A DNA stretch of 64,000 bases. It comes from Halopseudomonas pertucinogena. Lineage in GTDB: Bacteria > Pseudomonadota > Gammaproteobacteria > Pseudomonadales > Pseudomonadaceae. Each line of letters opens with the position of its first letter. Position 1 is the stretch's first letter. Below the pieces are notes generated by a model. The model was not told the DNA's origin and did not search any database. It saw only the letters and a list, made by a program, of their open reading frames with translations. Shown piece after piece: positions 1-10,703 of this stretch. The translations under genes and the position numbers were made by a program. The DNA lies in the NCBI RefSeq assembly GCF_014646575.1, contig NZ_BMNN01000005.1, positions 124,001 through 188,000 of the forward strand, given 5' to 3'.

Positions 1-1
1 G

Positions 2-475
2 TTCGACAGCAGCAATTTCGTCTGGTCCATCGCCGGTCAGGTCATGCAGCCGGTGTTCCAGGGCGGGCGTCTCGTCGCCCAGGTGGACATCGCCGAAGGG
101 CAGCAGGCCGAGGCCCTGGGAGGCTATGTCGAAACCGCGCTCAACGCCCTTGCCGAAGTGGAAAGCCTGCTGGCGGTGGATACCGTCCTGCAGCGCCGGG
201 AAGACAGTCTGGATGCATCCGCCGGTGCCGCCGAGGAAGCGGTAAGGGTGTCATTCAACCGTTATCAGCAGGGCATCGACCCTTTCCTCAATGTGCTGGA
301 AAGCCAGCAGCGGGCGCTGGACGGCCGTAGCGCCTATCTCACCGCACGCCACGCCCGCATCGAAAACCGCATCGCCCTGCATCTGGCGCTGGGCGGCGGT
401 TTCGAGCAATACCCGATCACAACCGAGCACCACCCCATTCAGGACACCACCGCCAGGACAGCCGCCACGCCATGA
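2..475 (+). CDS. Outer-membrane efflux channel (OprM/TolC family), C-terminal part
   Basis: This is the 3' end of an outer-membrane factor that forms the exit duct of a tripartite efflux pump. The reading frame is open from base 2, so the gene starts upstream of the window. The visible 157 residues contain the family's internal-repeat motif PVFQGGRL near the left end, then a long alpha-helical stretch, then RYQQGIDPFLNVLESQQ, the typical helix-turn segment of OprM-like proteins, and a short polar tail. The stop codon overlaps the start of the adaptor gene (ATGA), so the three pump genes are one operon. Substrate cannot be read from this fragment. Confidence 0.9.
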   Translation, partial: FDSSNFVWSIAGQVMQPVFQGGRLVAQVDIAEGQQAEALGGYVETALNALAEVESLLAVDTVLQRREDSLDASAGAAEEAVRVSFNRYQQGIDPFLNVLESQQRALDGRSAYLTARHARIENRIALHLALGGGFEQYPITTEHHPIQDTTARTAATP

Positions 476-1689
476 TCAGATCCCAGACCCGTTCCGCGCC
501 GCTTCTTCCTCTGCTATTCATCTGCCTGCTGGGGCTGTCCGCCTGCGGCGGCGACAGCGAGCCCGATTCCACGGGAGAGGCTGCTGCCGGGCAACAGCGC
601 AGCGGTCAGACCCAGCCGGTCAGTGTCAACGTGGTGGCAGTGGAGCCCCGTAAGCTGCAGGCCTGGGTGTACAGCCAGGGCACGGCCCGGTCCCGCCAGC
701 GGGAGTTCCTCACCTTTACCCAGCAGGGCATGGTCACCTTCGTTGATGAAGATCTGGAAGTCGGCAGTCCGGTCAGGGCCGGGCAGGTGATCGCCCATCA
801 GGCACCGGATCGCGTGGAAGCGGAGCTGCAGGCCGCCCGTGCCAGCCTTGCCGAAGCAGAGGCCAATCTGTCGCTGGCGCAGGTCACCCAGCGGCGTTAT
901 GAAACGCTGGTCGAGCAGAGGTCCGCGTCGCAGCAGGAGCTGGACCAGGCGGTAGTTCAGGTCGAGCAGGCGCGGGCCATCCGTGACAACAGTCGCGCCC
1001 AGCTGGCGCAGGCCAGGCTGACGGTGAACGAGTCCCGGCTGGTATCGCCGATCGATGGCGTGCTGGCACGGCTGAACGTCGAGAAGGGCCGCTACTTCAT
1101 GCCCAGCGTGGTGCAGACCAACACCGAACAGAACGCGCTGCGGACCGTGCCGGCGCTGGTGATAGACCCCGACCGCTTCGAGATCCGGGTCGACCTCCCA
1201 TCCTACGACTACCGCAGGATCAGCGTCGGAGCCGACGCGGTGATCGGTGACGCGCCACCGCGGGACGGGCAGAACCTCGACCCGCTGCTGGCGCAGGACC
1301 ACGTGCGTGGTCGGGTGCATGCGGTCAGCCCCTCGCTGGACCCCGAGACCCGCACCTTCGAAGTGATCGTGCATACCGAGGGCGAAAATCCGCGTCTGCA
1401 GGACGGGGAGTTCGTCGCCGTATGGATCGCCATGCCGGAACAGCCCGATGTGCTTGCCGTACCCCAGGAAGCACTGCGTTTCCGCCATGACCAGGCCTTC
1501 GTCCTGGTGGTCAATCGTGACACGTCGCGGGCCACCGAGCGTCGGGTCGAGCTGGGTCAGCAGGCCGGCGGGTATCGCGCCATCCTCAACGGTCTGGAGC
1601 AGGGCGAGCAGGTAGTGACGGACGGCCGCGCCGCCCTGCACGACGGCCAGCAGGTACATGTTCTCGGTGCGGACGGGCAGCAGCCATGA
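472..1689 (+). CDS. RND efflux periplasmic adaptor lipoprotein (MFP/HlyD-like)
   Basis: The 405-residue protein links the inner-membrane permease to the outer-membrane channel. It begins with a hydrophobic signal and a lipobox LSAC, giving Cys25 as the lipidated residue, so it is anchored to the inner membrane on the periplasmic side. A lipoyl-like half (around residues 85-105), a long Gln/Ala/Glu-rich coiled-coil hairpin (about 115-180), the second lipoyl half with SPIDGVL, and beta-barrel and membrane-proximal domains follow in family order. Both ends overlap their neighbours by four bases (ATGA), consistent with translational coupling. The substrate is unknown. Confidence 0.92.
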   Translation: MIRSQTRSAPLLPLLFICLLGLSACGGDSEPDSTGEAAAGQQRSGQTQPVSVNVVAVEPRKLQAWVYSQGTARSRQREFLTFTQQGMVTFVDEDLEVGSPVRAGQVIAHQAPDRVEAELQAARASLAEAEANLSLAQVTQRRYETLVEQRSASQQELDQAVVQVEQARAIRDNSRAQLAQARLTVNESRLVSPIDGVLARLNVEKGRYFMPSVVQTNTEQNALRTVPALVIDPDRFEIRVDLPSYDYRRISVGADAVIGDAPPRDGQNLDPLLAQDHVRGRVHAVSPSLDPETRTFEVIVHTEGENPRLQDGEFVAVWIAMPEQPDVLAVPQEALRFRHDQAFVLVVNRDTSRATERRVELGQQAGGYRAILNGLEQGEQVVTDGRAALHDGQQVHVLGADGQQP

Positions 1690-4600
1690 CCGCAGCCCCT
1701 GACCGCGAGGACCGGCCGGAACGGGAGCGTCCGGTGGAAACCGAAGAGGTGCGCAACGCCCACCGCCTGGCAAGGTTCTTCTTCCTGCAGCCGATCTTCG
1801 GCATCCTGCTGCTGATCACCCTGGTACTCGGCGGCTGGATGGCCTACCTGCAACTGGTAAAGGAATCGCTGCCGGACCTGAACATCCCCCAGGCGACCAT
1901 CACCACCGCCTGGCCCGGCGCCGACCCACGCACCATGGAGGAGCAGGTCACCGACATCATCGAGGATGAGGTCACCACCCTGGAGGGCGTGCGCAAGGTG
2001 GATAGCGCCTCCTACGATTCGTTTTCCGTGGTCTCGGTGGAGTTTGATGCCTCGGCTGATCCGGTGGACGCCATGACCCGGCTGCGCGCGGCGGTGGCCG
2101 ATGCCGAAGCGGAACTCCCGGAGGACGTGGAGCGGCCCGCCATCGAACAGGCGTCTGTGGATATGTTGCCGATCCTGACCTTTACCCTGCACGGCGATGC
2201 CGGCTCGGCGACCATGAATCAGCAGGCCCGCCGCGTCCAGGATCAGCTGGAGCGTCTGCCGGGCATTGATGAAGTCAACATCGGTGGCGAGCGGGAGGAG
2301 ATAGTGCAGATCCTGCTGCGGCCGGAGCGCATGCTGGCGCTGGGACTGTCGCCCTCGGCGGTACGCAACGCCGTCCAGCAGGCCAACGTGGAGCAGCCGT
2401 TCGGCGAGATACGCAGCGATGATATCGGTGCGGTGGTTCGGCTTGAAGGGCGCTTCCGTGACGTGGACGATTTGCGGGCGCTGCCGGTGGCGCGACTCAG
2501 TGGCGTGGGAGCCGGGCGCCCGGTGCGTCTTGATGAGGTGGCTACCGTGCGGCGCATGCAGGAAACCGAAACGACCCGCGCGTTCTTCAGTGCCGAAGGC
2601 GGTGAATATGCCGAGTCGCTGGAGCTGTCGGTACGCAAGTCACCCGGCGGCGACACGGTCGGTCTGGTCGAGACGCTGCGCAGCACCCTGGAGAGCATGC
2701 GCAACGAGGGCTCCTGGCCATCGGGCCTGGACTACACCATCACCCAGGACGAGGCCGAACAGATCTGGGATTCGCTTTCCGACGTGTTTGTCAGTGCACT
2801 GCAGACCATGCTCGTTGTGTTCGCCATCCTGCTGCTGACCATCGCCTGGCGCGAAGCCGTCATCGCCGGTCTGTCGGTGCCGGTGACCTTTGCCGGGGTG
2901 CTGCTGGTGATCCTGCTGATGGGCTATTCGCTCAACGAGCTGGTGGTCATCGGCATGGTCATTGCGCTGGTAATGATTGTCGACGTGTTCATCATCCTGC
3001 TCGAGGGCCTGCACGACGAGATCTACAACAACGGCAAGACCTTCGGCCAGGGCGTGCTGGCGACGGTCGAGCGCTACGGGCTGGCGGCCTTTGCCGCGCA
3101 GATCACCACCATCCTCGCGCTGGCACCATTGATGTCGATCAGCGGCACGGTAGGTGAGTTCATCCGGGTGCTGCCGACCACGACCGTGGTCTGTCTGGTG
3201 CTCGCCTATATCGTCGCCATGTTGTGCTCGCTGCCGCTGTCGCGGGTACTGCTGGGCAGGCAGCGTGCGACGGAGCGCAGCAAGCAGGGCTATTCCGACC
3301 GCGTCACCGCCCGGGCGGTCAACGCGCTGGAAAGCTGGAATGCCCGGTGGGTGGTGCGCAGTCGCCGTCAGTCCTGGCTGTGGGTGATCGGGGCACTGGC
3401 CTTGTTCGTGGTGTCCATGCTGGCATTCAGTCAGGCGAGGGTCGAGCTGTTTCCGCCCACCGATGGCCAGCGCCTGGGTATAAACATCGAACTGCCGCCA
3501 ACCGTGCAACTGGCCACCTCCCAGGAGATTGCCGACGAGGTGGGAGCGATCCTGCGCGAGAAGCCCTACCTGGAAAGTGTGGTCAAGCTGGTCGGCCTCA
3601 AGAGCCCGTTTGCCGGTGGCTCGATGGCGGCGAATCTGCAGCCCAGCGAGGCGGAGAACTTCATCGGTTTTTCCGCCATCTTCCGCCCGGAGGAAGAGCG
3701 TGATGCGCAATCCTTCGAACTGGCTGACGAGCTGCGTCGGGAGCTGTCGGCATTCCTGCGGGAGCGGGTCGCCGCGGCGCAGCTGCTGGTGGTTTCCGAG
3801 TCAGCCAGCCCCACCTCCGGCGACCCGATCGAGATCCAGCTGATCGGCCCGGACATGGATCGGTTGCAGGAACTGTCCCGTCAGGTGCAGGCGCTGCTGT
3901 CGGAGACCGCCGGAGTGGTGGACGTGCGGGACAACATCGGCATGCTCAAGCCGCAGCTGGCTCTGCAGCCGGACCGTGAGGCGGCCAACTTCCTCGGCAT
4001 CGATCATGGGGATCTGGCGTCGCAACTGCGCATTGCCTTCAGTTCCGACGAGATTGGTACCTTCGTCACCGATGACGCCGATGACAATATCGACATACGT
4101 CTGGGCACCGAGTGGCCAAGCCGTCCAGGAGAAGCAGGAGGACCGCGCAACACCGAGGAGCTGTCGCGGGTGCGGGTATTCACCCAGGATGGCCGCTCCT
4201 TCGCCATGCAGCAGCTGCTCAAGCCCACCCATTCAGAGGCAGCCATTGCCATTTCCCACGTCAACGGCGAGCGGGCCATCACCGTCATGGGCAAGAACGA
4301 GGGCCGCACCGTCGGCGAGATCATCGCCGACATCCAGCCCCGGCTGAATGAACTGCAGCAGCAATGGCCCGCGGAATACCGCAGCGTTATCGGCGGGGAA
4401 GCGGCGGACACCAGCGAGACCTTCGGCTCGGCGCTGATCGCCCTGGTCATCGCCATCGTCCTGGTGGTGGGCGTTCTGGTCATCCTGTTCAACAGTTTCA
4501 GTCAGGCCTTCATCATCTTTGCCACCATGCCCCTGGCGATCATAGGGACTGCCCTGGGATTCTGGATCTTCGGCATCACCTTCTCGTTCTTCGCCATGAT

Positions 4601-4925
4601 CGGTCTGGTATCATTGATCGGCATTGCCATCAACAACGGGATCATAATGGTCGATACCATGAACCGTTTCATTCAGGATGGCATGAGCATTCCCGAAGCG
4701 GCTGCGGCCGGCTCGGCGCGGCGACTGCGCCCGCTGCTGACCACGGCCATCACCACCATCGTCGGGTTGATACCTCTGGCGATCAGCAGTGCGTTCTACC
4801 GGCCGCTCACTCTGGTGATCATATTCGGATTGGTCTCCGTCTCGGTGCTGGCGCTGTTCGTGGTGCCGGCGCTGTATCTGCTGTTGACGCCACGGGATGC
4901 GGGTACGGAAAAGGTACTGGACTGA
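1686..4925 (+). CDS. RND family efflux permease (AcrB/HAE-1-like)
   Basis: This 1079-residue proton-driven exporter works with the two preceding gene products. It has the RND layout: first membrane helix near residue 40, a large periplasmic porter loop, helices 2-6 (about 370-510), a second loop and a C-terminal helix bundle. TM4 reads IVDVFIILLEG with a single Asp (433), where AcrB and MexB have an Asp-Asp pair. The TM10 position that carries a Lys in AcrB reads AINNGIIMVD (about 981-990). An N-terminal extension of about 30 charged residues precedes TM1. No regulator gene lies in the visible part. Substrate range cannot be inferred. Confidence 0.93.
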   Translation: MTAAPDREDRPERERPVETEEVRNAHRLARFFFLQPIFGILLLITLVLGGWMAYLQLVKESLPDLNIPQATITTAWPGADPRTMEEQVTDIIEDEVTTLEGVRKVDSASYDSFSVVSVEFDASADPVDAMTRLRAAVADAEAELPEDVERPAIEQASVDMLPILTFTLHGDAGSATMNQQARRVQDQLERLPGIDEVNIGGEREEIVQILLRPERMLALGLSPSAVRNAVQQANVEQPFGEIRSDDIGAVVRLEGRFRDVDDLRALPVARLSGVGAGRPVRLDEVATVRRMQETETTRAFFSAEGGEYAESLELSVRKSPGGDTVGLVETLRSTLESMRNEGSWPSGLDYTITQDEAEQIWDSLSDVFVSALQTMLVVFAILLLTIAWREAVIAGLSVPVTFAGVLLVILLMGYSLNELVVIGMVIALVMIVDVFIILLEGLHDEIYNNGKTFGQGVLATVERYGLAAFAAQITTILALAPLMSISGTVGEFIRVLPTTTVVCLVLAYIVAMLCSLPLSRVLLGRQRATERSKQGYSDRVTARAVNALESWNARWVVRSRRQSWLWVIGALALFVVSMLAFSQARVELFPPTDGQRLGINIELPPTVQLATSQEIADEVGAILREKPYLESVVKLVGLKSPFAGGSMAANLQPSEAENFIGFSAIFRPEEERDAQSFELADELRRELSAFLRERVAAAQLLVVSESASPTSGDPIEIQLIGPDMDRLQELSRQVQALLSETAGVVDVRDNIGMLKPQLALQPDREAANFLGIDHGDLASQLRIAFSSDEIGTFVTDDADDNIDIRLGTEWPSRPGEAGGPRNTEELSRVRVFTQDGRSFAMQQLLKPTHSEAAIAISHVNGERAITVMGKNEGRTVGEIIADIQPRLNELQQQWPAEYRSVIGGEAADTSETFGSALIALVIAIVLVVGVLVILFNSFSQAFIIFATMPLAIIGTALGFWIFGITFSFFAMIGLVSLIGIAINNGIIMVDTMNRFIQDGMSIPEAAAAGSARRLRPLLTTAITTIVGLIPLAISSAFYRPLTLVIIFGLVSVSVLALFVVPALYLLLTPRDAGTEKVLD

Positions 4926-4966
4926 CCAGCCTGCTGGCGTGTCAGCCAGTCGCGGGTTTTCTGATT

Positions 4967-4989
4967 GGCTGCCCGGTGAGCGGGCGGCC
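4967..4989 (+). terminator. GC-rich hairpin after the RND operon
   Basis: The arms GGCTGCCCG and CGGGCGGCC flank a GTGAG loop, with one mismatch. It lies 42 bases after the permease stop codon and 24 bases before the ndh start. No T-run follows, so it may be a weak terminator or a transcript-end stabiliser. Confidence 0.4.
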
Positions 4990-5012
4990 ATCTCTCAGCT
5001 AGAGTGGTTCTG

Positions 5013-6311
5013 ATGTTACATAGGATAGTCGTCGTAGGCGGCGGCGCGGGTGGTCTGGAACTGGCTACCCGGCTCGGCCGCGCCCTGGGCAGAAAACGCA
5101 AGGCGCATATCACCCTGGTGGATGCGCATCTCACCCATATCTGGAAGCCGCTGTTGCATGAGGTGGCCACCGGCTCGCTCAACAGTACCGATAACGAGCT
5201 CAACTACCTGGCTCAGGCCAAGTGGAATCACTTCGAATTCCAGCTCGGCCGCTTCGAGGGACTGGATCGGGCGGCCAGAGAGATCAGCCTGGCGGCCACG
5301 CTGGATGAGGAAGGCCGCGAGCTGGTGCCGGCCCGCACGCTGGGTTACGACACCCTGGTGCTGGCGATCGGCAGTGTGACCAATGATTTTGGCACCAAGG
5401 GCGCTGCCGACCATTGCTTCTTCCTCGACGAGACCGGTCAGGCGCTGAACCTGCACCGCCAGTTGCTCGGCCATTACCTCAGCGCCCATGCCCGAAAGGG
5501 AGACGGTAACCGCCTGGATATTGCCATCGTCGGCGCCGGGGCCACCGGCGTGGAGCTGGCGGCGGAGCTGCGTAATGCCTCGGAAGAGCTGGCGGCCTAT
5601 GGGCTCAGTGCCATCCAGCCGCAGGACATGAATATCAACGTGATCGAGGCAGGGCCTCGGGTACTCCCCGCGCTGCCCGAACGCATTGGCACCGCTGTGC
5701 ACACACAGCTGGAAAAGCTCGGCGTGGTGGTGCGCACCTCGTCGCCGGTCAGAGAGGTGACAGCCGAAGGCATGATCACCGCTGACGGCACGCTGATCCC
5801 GGCGCACCTGAAAGTCTGGGCCGCCGGTATTCGCGTGTCGTCGTTCATGAAGGACATCGACGGTCTGGAAACCAACCGGATCAATCAGCTGGTGGTCAGC
5901 CAGACCCTGCAGACAACCCGGGATGAGAACATCTTCGCACTTGGCGATTGTGCGGCCTGCCCGATGGGTGATGGCAGTGACAGGAATGTACCGCCGCGGG
6001 CACAGACGGCCCACCAGCAGGCCACCCTGTTGGCCAAATCGCTGAGGAACCGGTTGGAAGGCAAGCCGCTGCCGGAGTATCGGTACAAGGATTATGGCTC
6101 GCTGGTATCCCTGGCCAGGTTCAGTGCCGTGGGCAACCTGATGGGCAGTGTCATGGGTAACGTCAAGGTCGAAGGCTGGTTGGCGCGGGTGTTCTACGTG
6201 TCGCTGTACCGCATGCACCAGATGGCGCTGTACGGCATCTTCCGCACCGGCCTGCTGATCCTCAACGACCGCATCGGCAAACGAACCAATCCGCGGATGA
6301 AGCTGCACTGA
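5013..6311 (+). CDS. ndh: Type II NADH dehydrogenase (NDH-2)
   Basis: This is a non-proton-pumping, FAD-containing NADH:quinone oxidoreductase that acts at the inner face of the membrane. The first Rossmann motif VVVGGGAGG is at the N-terminus and the second, VGAGATGVELA, is near residue 170. The signature HIWKPLLHEVATGS and the C-terminal ALGDCA segment are also present. The C-terminal 50 residues are hydrophobic and amphipathic, as expected for membrane attachment. I chose ATG at 5013, giving 432 residues, because it starts at MLHRIVVVGGG as in relatives; GTG at 5004 in the same frame is the alternative. It is transcribed towards the pobA remnant. Confidence 0.92.
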   Translation: MLHRIVVVGGGAGGLELATRLGRALGRKRKAHITLVDAHLTHIWKPLLHEVATGSLNSTDNELNYLAQAKWNHFEFQLGRFEGLDRAAREISLAATLDEEGRELVPARTLGYDTLVLAIGSVTNDFGTKGAADHCFFLDETGQALNLHRQLLGHYLSAHARKGDGNRLDIAIVGAGATGVELAAELRNASEELAAYGLSAIQPQDMNINVIEAGPRVLPALPERIGTAVHTQLEKLGVVVRTSSPVREVTAEGMITADGTLIPAHLKVWAAGIRVSSFMKDIDGLETNRINQLVVSQTLQTTRDENIFALGDCAACPMGDGSDRNVPPRAQTAHQQATLLAKSLRNRLEGKPLPEYRYKDYGSLVSLARFSAVGNLMGSVMGNVKVEGWLARVFYVSLYRMHQMALYGIFRTGLLILNDRIGKRTNPRMKLH

Positions 6312-6314
6312 GTT

Positions 6315-6345
6315 CCGGCCAGCCCCGCCTGATGGTGGGGCCGGC
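6315..6345. terminator. Inverted repeat between ndh and the pobA remnant
   Basis: CCGGCCAGCCCC and GGGGCCGGCC pair around a GCCTGATGGT loop with one A/C mismatch. It fills the gap between two converging genes and could serve both strands, but there is no T-run. Confidence 0.45.
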
Positions 6346-6354
6346 CAGCGGTGG

Positions 6355-8317
<1,963 letters not shown>

Positions 8318-8383
8318 CGGGCGGCGCGCAGCGGGCGAATATGTTAAAATCGGCCGCTGTTTCACTCCCTCCCCGGAATATTC

Positions 8384-9577
8384 ATGTCTCATACTCCCCG
8401 GTACGCGCTCGTCGCCGTGCTTGCATTGCTCATTGGTCTGAACCTGCGCCCGATCATGGCGGCGGTTGGCCCCCTGCTGGGCATGTTGCAGGGCGATCTC
8501 GGTCTCAACAGCACCCAGGCCAGCCTTCTCACCACCCTGCCGGTGGTGCTGATGGGTGTCTGCGCACTGGCCGGCCCCTGGCTGCAGCGCAACATCGGAG
8601 AGGTGCGGGGGATCGCGCTGGGGATGCTGCTGATCGTGCTTGCCAGTGCGGCGCGCTTTGTGATCGACTCCACCGGCCCGATGATCGTCTCGGCCGCCGT
8701 GGCCGGCACCGGCATCGCCATGGTGCAGGCACTGATGCCGGCCTGGCTGAAACGCCATCACCCCGAACGGGCCGGGTCGCTGATGGGGCTGTTCACTACC
8801 GGCATCATGGGCGGCGCGGTGCTGGCCGCGGCCGGCGCGGCGCCGGCGGCAGAGCTGGGCGGCTGGAAGCTGGTGCTGGGGGCTGCCATGTTGCCGGCAC
8901 TGCTGGCGCTGCTCGCCTGGCTGCGCTTCGCCGGCGGGCACCAGCGTCACAGCGAAGTACCGCTACTGCCCTATCGCGACCGCAAGGCCTGGATGCTGCT
9001 GATGTATTTCGGTATTGGCACCAGCGCCTACACGCTGGTTCTTGCCTGGCTGCCGGTGTATTACATCGATCTGGGCTTTCCCGCTGCCCACGGCGGCTAC
9101 CTGCTTGGCGCCGTCTCCGCAATGGAAGTGGTGGCCGGGCTGGCGGTGTCCGCACTGGTTCATCGCTTTCCCGACCGGCGGCCGCTGCTGTCGGGGGTCA
9201 TCTGCCTCATTCTCGGCGGACTGGGGTGCCTGATCCTGGCACCGGTATCGCTCATGCTTCCCGCCGTCATTCTGGTGGGCCTGGGTATCGGCGCGCTGTT
9301 CCCGCTGCAGCTGATCGTCACTCTCGACCACGCCGACTCGCCTGCGCGGGCCGGCGCCTTGCTGGCCTTCGTCCAGGGCGGCGGCTACACCATCGCCGCA
9401 CTCATGCCTCTGTTGGCGGGGGTCATCCGCGACAGCCTGGGGGCGCTGGAGTGGGCCTGGGTGTGCATGGTGGCGGGGGCACTGGTGGTGATGGTCATGA
9501 CCTGGGCCCTCAAGAGGCCGGGTGTGGAGGCCGGCACCCGAGAACTGCCAGGCTCGGCAGCAGAGCTGTCCAGCTGA
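8384..9577 (+). CDS. MFS transporter, CynX/NimT (cyanate permease-like) family
   Basis: This 397-residue protein is almost entirely hydrophobic, with about twelve membrane helices. It matches the CynX/NimT branch of the major facilitator superfamily: GLNLRPIMAAVGPLL early in TM1, a central cytoplasmic loop carrying RFAGGHQRHSEV, and VALDHADSP-like spacing (here VTLDHADSPARAGAL) after TM8. Members move small anions or nitroimidazole-type compounds; the substrate here is unknown. It lies downstream of the receptor relic and converges on crtE, with only 17 bases between the stop codons. It is not an obvious part of the carotenoid pathway. Confidence 0.85.
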   Translation: MSHTPRYALVAVLALLIGLNLRPIMAAVGPLLGMLQGDLGLNSTQASLLTTLPVVLMGVCALAGPWLQRNIGEVRGIALGMLLIVLASAARFVIDSTGPMIVSAAVAGTGIAMVQALMPAWLKRHHPERAGSLMGLFTTGIMGGAVLAAAGAAPAAELGGWKLVLGAAMLPALLALLAWLRFAGGHQRHSEVPLLPYRDRKAWMLLMYFGIGTSAYTLVLAWLPVYYIDLGFPAAHGGYLLGAVSAMEVVAGLAVSALVHRFPDRRPLLSGVICLILGGLGCLILAPVSLMLPAVILVGLGIGALFPLQLIVTLDHADSPARAGALLAFVQGGGYTIAALMPLLAGVIRDSLGALEWAWVCMVAGALVVMVMTWALKRPGVEAGTRELPGSAAELSS

Positions 9578-9594
9578 GCCGGGCAGTGTCCTTT

Positions 9595-10536
9595 TCAGCG
9601 AATGCCACCGTCGTGGAAATAGGCTCGGCTGCTCTGCTGCGGGGCTGGCAGCGCCGCGGCAAACAATGATCGGATATAGCGGCTGACCTGGCCGTCCGCA
9701 CCGTACACCCGGGTGAGCCAGGCGTCGGCCCGGGTCAGGTGGCCAACCAGCTGCTGGCGGGCGGCCTCCGCCCCAAGCAAGCCCACCAGTGTCGATTTGC
9801 CCAGGTCCTTGTTTGCATCCTTGCCCGTATCCGGCTCGCCATCGGTCAGGTCATCCAGCAGCTGAAAACTGTGGCCCAGCTCGATGGCGAAGCGATGAAG
9901 ATTGTGCTGCTGTGCCTCACTTGCCCCGGCGATCAGGCCGGCCATATGCAGCGTGGCGCTGAACAGCACACCGGTCTTCAATTCATTGGTGGTCGTGATG
10001 GCGCTGGCGGAACGCGCCCGAAGCCCCTCGTGCAGATCCTCATATTGGCCACGTACCAGCCCCTGGGTGCCGACGGCCTCGGGCAGACAGCTGACCAGTC
10101 TGGCGCGGACACCGGAGTCAACCGGCTCCAGCGAGGCCACCGTTGCGAATGCCCTGGCGAGCAACCCGACCGTCGCCAGTATCGCCACATCCTCGCCGAA
10201 GCGCCGGTGTATGGTGGGCTGCCCGCGGCGCAGGGAGGCGTCGTCCATGCACGGCAGATCGTCGACGATCAGGGAGCCGGCATGCACCATCTCGATGGCG
10301 CAGCCAAGATCGATCAGCGCCGCGGAGTCATGGCCCAGATCCCGCGCGGCCAGGATCAGTAAAATGGGCCTCACGCGCTTGCCGGCAGGAAGCGTGCCTC
10401 GATGCATGGCGGCACTGACAGGGGTGTTCAGATCCTCGCCGGCCAGCATTTCCGCCAGGCGCGCATCGATCCTGGCTCTGATCGTCCGAATACTGCAATC
10501 ATGGTCAGAGCTGACTGCCGCAGATAACTGGTTCAT
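9595..10536 (-). CDS. crtE: Geranylgeranyl diphosphate synthase
   Basis: The enzyme condenses farnesyl diphosphate with isopentenyl diphosphate to give the C20 precursor of carotenoids. The 313-residue protein has the first aspartate-rich motif in IVDDLPCMDDASLRRG and the second in LLDDLTDG, both needed for Mg-diphosphate binding. A GGGAG-type ribosome site lies about eight bases before the ATG. It is transcribed away from the idi-crtXYIB operon, whereas in the Pantoea-type clusters I know crtE points the same way. The 167-base gap to idi must hold both promoters. A housekeeping IspA is not in this window. Confidence 0.92.
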   Translation of the reverse strand: MNQLSAAVSSDHDCSIRTIRARIDARLAEMLAGEDLNTPVSAAMHRGTLPAGKRVRPILLILAARDLGHDSAALIDLGCAIEMVHAGSLIVDDLPCMDDASLRRGQPTIHRRFGEDVAILATVGLLARAFATVASLEPVDSGVRARLVSCLPEAVGTQGLVRGQYEDLHEGLRARSASAITTTNELKTGVLFSATLHMAGLIAGASEAQQHNLHRFAIELGHSFQLLDDLTDGEPDTGKDANKDLGKSTLVGLLGAEAARQQLVGHLTRADAWLTRVYGADGQVSRYIRSLFAAALPAPQQSSRAYFHDGGIR

Positions 10537-10562
10537 ATGAAGGCTCCCGGGCAGCTTCCTGT

Positions 10563-10591
10563 TTGCGTCTTGCGGGTTACTGGACTGTAAT
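10563..10591 (+). promoter_or_regulatory. Candidate sigma-70 promoter for idi-crtXYIB
   Basis: TTGCGT, a 17-base spacer and TGTAAT face the idi operon, about 110 bases before its start codon. The match is moderate and nothing else in the gap fits better in this direction. Confidence 0.35.
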
Positions 10592-10659
10592 TGGTCAATC
10601 TGAACGGCGGCGACCGACAGAGCAGGGCGCTGCCATCAGCCATTAAAGCCGTGCAATCG

Positions 10660-10676
10660 GAATCCTGCATGGATTC
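10660..10676. promoter_or_regulatory. Inverted repeat GAATCC-N5-GGATTC upstream of idi
   Basis: This is a perfect 6-base dyad with a TGCAT centre, 27 bases before the idi start at 10704. Its place in the crtE/idi gap suggests an operator or a transcript hairpin for the carotenoid operon. No regulator gene is adjacent. Confidence 0.35.
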
Positions 10677-10703
10677 GCTCACAATAATCCTTCCTTCGGA
10701 GCT

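Noticed and set aside
10576-10598. TTGACC as a -35 for crtE on the minus strand
   Set aside because: No acceptable -10 hexamer lies 15-20 bases downstream of it.
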